12,180 nucleotides of DNA from Verrucomicrobiia bacterium (GTDB lineage Bacteria > Verrucomicrobiota > Verrucomicrobiia > Limisphaerales > JAUIHU01): positions 1 to 12,180 of the forward strand of contig JAUIHU010000059.1 of the NCBI GenBank assembly GCA_030432175.1, given 5' to 3'. A model generated the notes under the pieces. The model had not been told where the DNA came from, ran no database searches, and was given only the letters and a program-made list of their open reading frames with translations. Shown one piece after another: positions 7,451 to 12,180 of this stretch; the stretch's first letter is position 1; every line of letters begins with the position of its first letter. Both the position numbers and the translations under genes were made by a program.

Positions 7451-7474
7451 AAATTTTACCCATAGGTAAAATTT
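7451..7474. repeat. perfect 10-bp hairpin downstream of the DUF3102-like gene
   Basis: AAATTTTACC (7451-7460) and GGTAAAATTT (7465-7474) are exact inverse complements around a 4-nt CATA loop. It lies 30 bp past the stop of the DUF3102-like gene and 137 bp upstream of the kinase start (both - strand). It could terminate the dnaN-side transcript, although no U-run follows the stem, or be an operator for the kinase gene. The perfect symmetry makes chance less likely. Confidence 0.4.
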
Positions 7475-7503
7475 AAAGCATAATAAAGACCAACAGCTTG
7501 GAA

Positions 7504-8292
7504 TTATGAAGAAATTTTCCTTTGCGCCTTGATAAGTTCTCCTAACACAGCTTCTGTCTTCTTAAAAAGATCATGCATTTCTTCCAAAGTTGGCTGGTCC
7601 AGGAAAGCAAAAGATTTTTTTTGCAATTCATTTTGCAAATCATGTGCAATCGATTTCCATTTGCTTTGCGTTTCCAACTTTTTAGCTTCCATCTTGGACA
7701 AAGAAATAGAGTTGGAACGAATCGATTCGGGAAGGTCTTTATTTTTTTTCTTCGACGTGGAATCAGCTGTTTCCCTGATCTTTCTACCACTCAGAGTCAA
7801 ACTTCGCTGTGAACGTCCGTCAACAAAATTAAATATCTTCTGGCGAATATCCTTGGCGGAAGGAGTTAATTTTGAAGGTGGGGATTGCAGAGCTTCGTAC
7901 AAAGGCACAGAGTCAAAAGTTGACTCTGGCGCAACTTCCATCTCTCGACAGGCAATCCGCGCTGTTTTCATCCAGCTACAGGCAGTTTTCCATGAAATTT
8001 CAGGACAATTCGAAGCTAACCACCTCCCAAATTCTCCATGCTTCAGTTTAGATTTCTGAGTATGTAACAGAAGACCACAGATGATTACTTTGCGGATTGC
8101 TAAATCAACGCTGGATTTAGCTTCTGAATAAGCTCTTGAAATCTTACTGGCAATTTCATTATCGGATTTCCCCTCCAAATCAATCTTTTCTCCGATTTCA
8201 GGCGGAGATTCAACTGAGTTTTTGGATGATGCCGATTTTGATCCTTTCATGGATGATTCTGAATGTTCAAACCTAAGAACATAAAGCGCCAC
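7504..8292 (-). CDS. DUF3102-like protein, function unknown
   Basis: The frame opens at GTG 8292 (262 residues); an ATG at 8250 (MKGSKSASS, 248 residues) is an equally good start, and neither has a clear ribosome site. A disordered Ser/Lys/Glu-rich N terminus precedes residues 43-120, where EIASKISRAYSEAKSSVDLAIRKVIICGLLLHTQKSKLKHGEFGRWL (in the 262-residue numbering) is followed by ISWKTACSWMKTARIACREM. The HGEFGRWL motif followed by a helix-turn-helix-like segment ('s.rtA..wM..A') matches the DUF3102 pattern found mainly in plasmid, phage and accessory-region proteins, where DNA binding is suspected. The middle is low-complexity and basic (QRSLTLSGRKIRETADSTSKKKNK, two adjacent pieces). The end (about 205-258) is probably a coiled coil. 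It is 48-90 bp downstream of dnaN in the same direction, so it probably shares that transcript beside the putative origin. The family link is by pattern only; no function is assigned. Confidence 0.6.
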   Translation of the reverse strand: MALYVLRFEHSESSMKGSKSASSKNSVESPPEIGEKIDLEGKSDNEIASKISRAYSEAKSSVDLAIRKVIICGLLLHTQKSKLKHGEFGRWLASNCPEISWKTACSWMKTARIACREMEVAPESTFDSVPLYEALQSPPSKLTPSAKDIRQKIFNFVDGRSQRSLTLSGRKIRETADSTSKKKNKDLPESIRSNSISLSKMEAKKLETQSKWKSIAHDLQNELQKKSFAFLDQPTLEEMHDLFKKTEAVLGELIKAQRKISS

Positions 8293-8340
8293 CCATTCAT
8301 CTTGCCAACAAAAAAATCCAGGAAGTCTTCAAGTTAGCTT

Positions 8341-9465
8341 TTATTGCAGTCTCATGGGCATGATTACATACAAGAAGGGATCATTTATTTTAATGACGCC
8401 AGGGCTTAATTCGTCTGTCAGCTCCAGGAATACTTCGTCATTGTCTAACGCTTTCAGAGGGTCCATCAAGTACGTGGGATTAAACGCAACTGCGAGATCC
8501 TTTCCTTGATAATTGATGGCTATACTTTCTCTTGCTTCTCCAACATCCGGAGTATTTGCCGATATAACCAGGTTGTTTTCAGAGAATGACAATTTTGCTG
8601 AACCCGACTTGTCTGTTGTCATTAACTCCACCCGCTTTAGAGCTTGAAGAAACTCCTCCCTACCAAGCGCAATTCTTTCCTCAACCTCCCTGGGAATCAC
8701 CTGATTGTAGTCGGGATATGAACCATCAATCAATTTGGAAATGATCGTCGAAGTGACTACTGATTGACCTTCTTCTTCTTGGATTAAATCAAATGCAACA
8801 CGATTCTCACTCAACTCAATGGATAGCGCTCCTTTGTTTTGCAATAATCGTCCCAACTCAAGAACCGTTTTAGTGGGCACGATAAAACTCCCTTCTGATT
8901 CAGGGGGAAAGTCCAGAGGTTCATCAACCAGGGCAAGTCTCCGCCCATCCGTAGCTACCAAAATCAATTTGCCAGCTGCGAACTTGAAGTATAGCCCGTT
9001 GAGCACATAACGGGTTTCATCATTTGAAATAGCAAATGATGTCTTCTTCAACATGGATTTTATTTTATCCTGGGGAACCAATATTTTCTTCTCGGACGGT
9101 AAATGATCCACTTTAGGAAATTCATCAGCCTCCACCCCCCTCACCTTAAAAAATGTGGATCCTGCTTGGATTGAGCAATCTGAAGAATCTGGTTCAACTT
9201 CCAGATCAATCTCGAGAGAAGCGATTTCGCGTGTGATGCTGAAAATTCTCTTGGAAGGCAATGTTATGGATCCAGGTTCGTGCACAGCAGCGTGGATAAC
9301 GCTGGATATTGTTAAATCGCCGTCGGTACCCGTTAATGTGATCTGACCATCACCCGACTCCAGCAACAGGTTGGACATGACTGGAATAGTAGATCGCGGA
9401 CTGACAGCATTTTGTACAGCCTGCAAACCATCCAGGAATTCTGTTTTGGAAACTGTTAGTTTCAT
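8341..9465 (-). CDS. dnaN: DNA polymerase III beta subunit (sliding clamp)
   Basis: The start is set at ATG 9465 (MKLTVSKTEFLDGLQAVQNA), giving 374 residues, the usual beta-clamp length and N terminus. An upstream in-frame frame to 9549 adds 28 basic, non-conserved residues and contains the likely promoter, so it is rejected. The protein forms the ring-shaped dimer that tethers DNA polymerase III and other clamp-binding proteins to DNA. Diagnostic features are VSPRSTIPVMSNLLLE in domain 1, the LVATDGRRLALVDEPL block in the middle domain, RVELMTTDKSGSAKLSF in domain 3, the NPTYLMDPLKAL segment, and the C-terminal YVIMPMRLQ that lines the protein-binding cleft. The gene is transcribed away from the AT-rich, DnaA-box-containing region upstream, the usual dnaN-origin relation, although dnaA is not adjacent. 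The DUF3102-like gene follows on the same strand. Confidence 0.97.
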   Translation of the reverse strand: MKLTVSKTEFLDGLQAVQNAVSPRSTIPVMSNLLLESGDGQITLTGTDGDLTISSVIHAAVHEPGSITLPSKRIFSITREIASLEIDLEVEPDSSDCSIQAGSTFFKVRGVEADEFPKVDHLPSEKKILVPQDKIKSMLKKTSFAISNDETRYVLNGLYFKFAAGKLILVATDGRRLALVDEPLDFPPESEGSFIVPTKTVLELGRLLQNKGALSIELSENRVAFDLIQEEEGQSVVTSTIISKLIDGSYPDYNQVIPREVEERIALGREEFLQALKRVELMTTDKSGSAKLSFSENNLVISANTPDVGEARESIAINYQGKDLAVAFNPTYLMDPLKALDNDEVFLELTDELSPGVIKINDPFLYVIMPMRLQ

Positions 9466-9546
9466 TCTTCCAACAAGGATCGCTGGTTTCCTGTTTGCTA
9501 ATCGGCCCATCGATTTCAGTCTCAACAGAAATACCCAGCGCCTTTC

Positions 9547-9575
9547 CAAATAGGAAAATTTTGTCTCCGGGTCAA
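9547..9575 (-). promoter_or_regulatory. sigma70-like promoter for dnaN
   Basis: On the - strand TTGACC (9570-9575) is separated by exactly 17 bp from TATTTG (9547-9552), about 80 bp upstream of the dnaN ATG. The match is five of six at -35 and four of six at -10 with optimal spacing. It lies immediately beside a GC-rich dyad on its upstream side. It is a prediction from consensus only. Confidence 0.45.
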
Positions 9576-9598
9576 GGAGCCTTTTGGGAACCGGCTCC
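9576..9598. promoter_or_regulatory. GC-rich dyad abutting the dnaN -35 element
   Basis: GGAGCC (9576-9581) and GGCTCC (9593-9598) are exact inverse complements around 11 nt. An overlapping near-palindrome, GGGAACCGGCTCCC (9586-9599), has only one mismatched pair. It sits directly next to the predicted -35 box and at the boundary with the very AT-rich block. It is a possible operator or a boundary element of the origin; no T-run supports termination. Confidence 0.3.
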
Positions 9599-9600
9599 CG

Positions 9601-9830
9601 ACTTATTCAACAGAATGAATAATAGAATATTCTATTTAATTTAAATGATCTATTATTATTATGGTCTGTTAAAAAAGTGTATATCTCTATAAACCGTTAA
9701 TAGTTATTGGTTTACAAACAAAAAGAAATGTGATTAAATTGTTAGTAATCTGTGAATAATGTGAATAACCTTGAGTTCTTCACATTATTCACAGATTACC
9801 CACTGGTTATTCCGAGGATATTCACATCTT
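9601..9830. other. candidate chromosomal replication origin (oriC)
   Basis: The region between dnaN and the cysteine desulfurase has no gene but has origin architecture. From 9601 to 9740 only 28 of 140 bases are G or C (20%), which fits a DNA-unwinding element. It contains a 16-bp palindrome (9621-9636), a TAT/ATT trinucleotide run (9650-9662, reading TAA-TAA-TAA-TAG on the - strand, as in DnaA-trio elements) and an imperfect dyad (9690-9714, 9 of 11 paired). Immediately right is a DnaA-box cluster. Exact TTWTNCACA matches are at 9751-9759 (-), 9760-9768 (-) and 9785-9793 (+); one-mismatch sites are at 9729-9737 (-), 9776-9784 (+) and 9818-9826 (+). DnaA binds such boxes and melts the adjacent AT-rich DNA to load the helicase. 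The position next to dnaN supports the call. Alternative: an AT-rich regulatory region where DnaA controls dnaN. Confidence 0.62.
9745..9799. repeat. perfect 21-bp inverted repeat built from DnaA boxes
   Basis: The arm at 9745-9765 is exactly inverse-complementary to 9779-9799, with a 13-nt spacer (9766-9778). The left arm holds one full box TGTGAATAA (9751-9759) and the first six bases of a second, directly abutting one (9760-9768). The right arm holds one full TTATTCACA (9785-9793) and part of a one-mismatch box (9776-9784). The result is four 9-bp units, two in each orientation, facing each other. It lies 50 bp beyond the cysteine desulfurase stop and could also form an RNA stem, but it lacks a GC-rich base and a U-run, so DnaA binding is the better reading. 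Confidence 0.7.
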
Positions 9831-9848
9831 ATTTACCGGCCATTTTTA

Positions 9849-11012
9849 TTAATTTTTTTGAATTCGAGACAATGTTGAGGAAATAATACTGATCGCTTTT
9901 TGGATCTCTTCGCCTGTGGTTTCTCTTCCAATCGACAGCCTGATGGCTCCTTTGGCTTCAGTTTCGCTGGCTCCTTGTGCTAGTAGTACGTGTGATGGGA
10001 GAAGACTGCCCACAGAACAGGCTGATCCACTGGATGCGCAAATACCTTCAATGTCTAACGCTGCAAGAATGCTGATAGCGTCTTGATTGCTGAAAGTGAA
10101 CATCAGAGTGTTTCTTAGGCTATTTTCCTCGCTGGACCAAAATTTTAGTCCATCAAGCGGCGCGAGAGACTTTCTGATCTCCTGAATCCATTGCTTCCAA
10201 TGGAAAAGCATGCTATCTTCCGGTCCTGGCGTTATTTTTTCCAATGCTTTAATCATCCCTGCAATATTGGCGAGGTTTTCAGTTCCCGCTCGACGGTCGT
10301 TCTCGTGACCTCCTCCAAAGATAATGGGATCGGGGTGCAGTGGTGATTTGGCGTAAAGGATGCCGACTCCTTTAGGTCCATGAAACTTATGGGCGCAGAG
10401 ACTGACAAGGTCAGCATTGAAAAACAAAATGCCACTATCTATACTTTCTTTCCCAAACCATTGAGCGGCATCAGTATGATAAATCACCCCAAACTCCTGG
10501 CATAAATTTCCTATTTCCTGAAAAGGCTGATGTGATCCAGTTTCGTTATTTGCCGCCATGATACTCACTAATGCTACCTTATCGGCATTAGTGGTCAGAA
10601 CTGATTTTAATTCCTCAACAATGACACGTCCGTTACGGTCGACTGGAATCAGAATTTTTCTAAAACCTTCGTATTTTTCTAAGTATTCAACGCAGTGAAG
10701 GGCTGCGTGGTGTTCTACAGGGGACGTGACAATGATGTTTCGATCTGATCTCTTCATTAATCTGGACACCCCAAAAATTCCCAGATTGTTGCTCTCAGTT
10801 CCTCCGCTGGTAAAAATTATTTCATGAGATTTACATCCCAGTAAGGCTGCAGCCTTTTCACGAAACTGATCCAGCATAACTCTCGCTCTTCGTCCGATGC
10901 GATGAATGCTGGAAGGGTTTCCAAAGTTCTCACTCAGAAAAGGGAGCATGGATTCGAAAGCATCTGCATCCAAAGGAGTCGTGGCATTATAATCAAAATA
11001 AATCGGTTTCAT
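9849..11012 (-). CDS. cysteine desulfurase (NifS/IscS class)
   Basis: A 387-residue PLP enzyme that removes sulfur from L-cysteine as a protein-bound persulfide, giving alanine and supplying sulfur for Fe-S clusters, thiolated tRNA and cofactors. Motifs: YFDYNATTP (5-13), NFGNPSSIH (29-37), FTSGGTESNN (67-76), SPVEHHA with His101 stacking on PLP (97-103), MAANNETG (152-159), HTDAAQ with Asp181 (179-184), CAHKFHGPKG with Schiff-base Lys209 (206-215), GGGHENDRRAGTEN (233-246), and the mobile loop SSGSACSVGSLLPSHVL with catalytic Cys332 (327-343). The long loop marks it as group I (NifS/IscS) rather than SufS. It is shorter at the C terminus than IscS, so I leave the symbol open. No IscU, SufE or other scaffold gene adjoins it. 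The start at ATG 11012 leads straight into the conserved N terminus. The 3' end abuts the origin candidate. Confidence 0.95.
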   Translation of the reverse strand: MKPIYFDYNATTPLDADAFESMLPFLSENFGNPSSIHRIGRRARVMLDQFREKAAALLGCKSHEIIFTSGGTESNNLGIFGVSRLMKRSDRNIIVTSPVEHHAALHCVEYLEKYEGFRKILIPVDRNGRVIVEELKSVLTTNADKVALVSIMAANNETGSHQPFQEIGNLCQEFGVIYHTDAAQWFGKESIDSGILFFNADLVSLCAHKFHGPKGVGILYAKSPLHPDPIIFGGGHENDRRAGTENLANIAGMIKALEKITPGPEDSMLFHWKQWIQEIRKSLAPLDGLKFWSSEENSLRNTLMFTFSNQDAISILAALDIEGICASSGSACSVGSLLPSHVLLAQGASETEAKGAIRLSIGRETTGEEIQKAISIISSTLSRIQKN

Positions 11013-11072
11013 GCATCGATTTCTTGCTAATTCAGAATAAGCGCCTCAAATTTTCTTTTTCACACACGTTTT

Positions 11073-11085
11073 GCATATAATATGC
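11073..11085. promoter_or_regulatory. palindrome with a perfect -10 hexamer between divergent genes
   Basis: The palindrome GCATATAATATGC contains TATAAT (11076-11081) on the + strand, about 90 bp upstream of the pgi start, and TATTAT on the - strand, about 65 bp upstream of the desulfurase start. No good -35 box is found at 16-18 bp on either side. It may be a pgi promoter core or a regulator site; weak evidence. Confidence 0.3.
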
Positions 11086-11170
11086 TTTGATACGTCAATA
11101 GCAATCAATACTCCCGTATTTCCCGTTGCTGATAACTTTCTGCAACCATTTTGTTAAATAGCTTACGAAC

Positions 11171-12180
11171 ATGAAACTCCTATCCCAAAATGTGAATGAT
11201 TTGGAACATTTCCAATCCCACTACTTCGAATATCCAGAACTGAAACTAAGACTGGATTTGAGCAGAGTTAATTGGAAACGTGACTTCCTTGAAGGAGATG
11301 TTCCACGTGGAAAAATGGATTCTGCTTTCAAAGAAATGAGTGCATTGGAAAATGGAGCTATAGCAAATCCTGACGAAAATCGACAAGTAGGTCATTATTG
11401 GTTAAGGAATCCTGACCTGGCTCCTGATCTGGAAATCAGATCCGCCATACGCGATGCTCTTTCCAAGGTGGAAAGCTTTGCTGAGGGTGTGCTGAGTGGC
11501 GAATTTGCAGCAGAAGAGAAGCAATTTAAAAATTATGTTTTAATTGGGATTGGTGGATCAGCTTTGGGGCCACAATTGATATCCAGTTCGCTTCGAGATG
11601 TTCACTCAACTGGATTAAAAGGCTTTTTCTTCGATAATACTGATCCCGACGGTATAGGTCGTTTACTTAAAATTCTTCATAATGAATTAGATCAGACTCT
11701 TTGCATAGTCATTTCAAAATCAGGATCCACCAAGGAAACGCGTAATGGAATGCTTGAGGCTCGTCATGCCTATGAGAGTCAATCGCTGAATTGGGCGCAA
11801 CATGCTGTGGCTGTAACCTGCGAAGGTAGCTCCTTGGATCAATTGGCTTCTGAAGAAAACTGGCTGGCTCGTTTTCCAATGTGGGATTGGGTGGGAGGTC
11901 GAACGAGTGTTTTTTCTCCGGTTGGATTGCTTCCGGCTGCCTTGGAAGGGATTCCTGTTAGAACCTTTTTAGAAGGAGCCAGGTCTGCTGATGCTCAAAC
12001 TCGAATTGAGGATTTGGATCAAAACCCATCCGCTTTATTGGCTTTAACCTGGTATTTCGAAGGGAATGGGCAAGGGTTGAAAGATATGGTTGTTCTGCCA
12101 TACCGAGACCGTTTGGAGTTATTTTCCAAGTATCTTCAACAGCTGGTTATGGAATCTCTTGGGAAGGAATTGGATCGTGA
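11171..12180 (+). CDS. pgi: glucose-6-phosphate isomerase, 3' end cut by window
   Basis: The frame opens at ATG 11171 (MKLLSQNVNDLEHF) and stays open to the window edge: 336 complete codons plus two bases, of an expected 450-550. PGI interconverts glucose 6-phosphate and fructose 6-phosphate in glycolysis and gluconeogenesis, in the cytoplasm. Visible motifs: IGIGGSALGPQ (125-135), FDNTDPDGI (154-162), the phosphate-binding SKSGSTKET (182-190), and the PGI signature region MWDWVGGRTSVFSPVGLLPA (237-256), whose Gly-Gly-Arg supports substrate ring opening. The FSKYLQQLVMESLGKELD piece near the edge is the helix preceding the catalytic Glu/His region, which lies outside. No Shine-Dalgarno sequence is seen before the ATG. 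It is divergent from the cysteine desulfurase across 158 bp that carry the palindromic -10 candidate. Confidence 0.95.
   Translation, partial: MKLLSQNVNDLEHFQSHYFEYPELKLRLDLSRVNWKRDFLEGDVPRGKMDSAFKEMSALENGAIANPDENRQVGHYWLRNPDLAPDLEIRSAIRDALSKVESFAEGVLSGEFAAEEKQFKNYVLIGIGGSALGPQLISSSLRDVHSTGLKGFFFDNTDPDGIGRLLKILHNELDQTLCIVISKSGSTKETRNGMLEARHAYESQSLNWAQHAVAVTCEGSSLDQLASEENWLARFPMWDWVGGRTSVFSPVGLLPAALEGIPVRTFLEGARSADAQTRIEDLDQNPSALLALTWYFEGNGQGLKDMVVLPYRDRLELFSKYLQQLVMESLGKELDR

Noticed and set aside
7529..8059. 176-codon open frame on the + strand
   Set aside because: Antisense shadow of the DUF3102-like gene; Cys/Phe/Ser-rich composition unlike a real protein and no motif. The opposite strand shows a recognisable pattern and fits the dnaN transcript.
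9466..9549. 28-residue N-terminal extension of dnaN
   Set aside because: Beta clamps begin at the MKLTVSKTEF-type segment; the extension is not conserved, is basic, and adjoins the predicted promoter.
9745..9799. Reading the 21-bp inverted repeat as a rho-independent terminator of the cysteine desulfurase
   Set aside because: The stem is AT-rich, has a 13-nt loop and no following U-run, whereas it is composed of DnaA-box matches. Termination as a side role cannot be excluded.
1..12180. Search for CRISPR arrays, insertion sequences, integrases, toxin-antitoxin pairs, tRNA genes and a biosynthetic cluster
   Set aside because: No direct-repeat array, terminal inverted repeats with transposase, tRNA cloverleaf or defence-type gene was found; gene content is mostly core metabolism, replication and signalling.

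Overview
This 12.2 kb window looks like an ordinary chromosomal stretch of a free-living Gram-negative-type bacterium, most likely a planctomycete or close relative. The lineage call is an inference (about 0.6). It rests on a Tat-exported sugar phosphate isomerase/epimerase of the planctomycete type, a DUF1499 protein, a long RidA-like protein, AT-leaning base composition, and the lack of a clear Shine-Dalgarno sequence before most start codons. I see no transposase, integrase, phage gene, CRISPR array, tRNA or rRNA.

Layout. Left part (1-2104, all + strand): the last 65 codons of an Hsp70-family chaperone (HscA/DnaK type), a Tat-signal TIM-barrel sugar isomerase/epimerase, a gene-poor gap of about 400 bp, and a RidA/YjgF-family protein. 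At 2122-2745 (-) there is a response regulator with a C-terminal Cys-rich domain, divergent from a family 2 glycosyltransferase (2944-3669, +). A tight + strand cluster follows with overlapping ends: a membrane TPR protein, coaE (dephospho-CoA kinase) and a membrane-anchored DUF1499 protein. This cluster runs head-on into a - strand block: a cytoplasmic hybrid histidine kinase with two receiver domains, a DUF3102-like protein, and dnaN (beta sliding clamp). To the right are a cysteine desulfurase (-) and, divergent from it, glucose-6-phosphate isomerase (+, cut by the window end).

The most interesting stretch is 9466-9848, between dnaN and the cysteine desulfurase. Going rightward from dnaN it holds a sigma70-like dnaN promoter flanked by a GC-rich dyad, then a 140-bp block of only about 20% G+C, then a perfect 21-bp inverted repeat. 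That repeat carries three exact matches to the DnaA-box consensus TTWTNCACA, and several near matches lie around it. This is the architecture of a chromosomal replication origin (DNA-unwinding element plus DnaA-box cluster beside dnaN). dnaA itself is not in the window. The DUF3102-like gene directly downstream of dnaN is the least understood protein here and is worth examining in that setting.

Functional themes. Replication: oriC candidate and dnaN. Fe-S/sulfur handling: cysteine desulfurase, and possibly the Hsp70 if it is HscA. Central metabolism: pgi, coaE and the RidA-like protein. Signalling: one orphan response regulator and one orphan hybrid kinase. The rest are envelope or unknown proteins. 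I found no convincing new multi-gene system; the origin region and its neighbouring unknown gene are the best leads.
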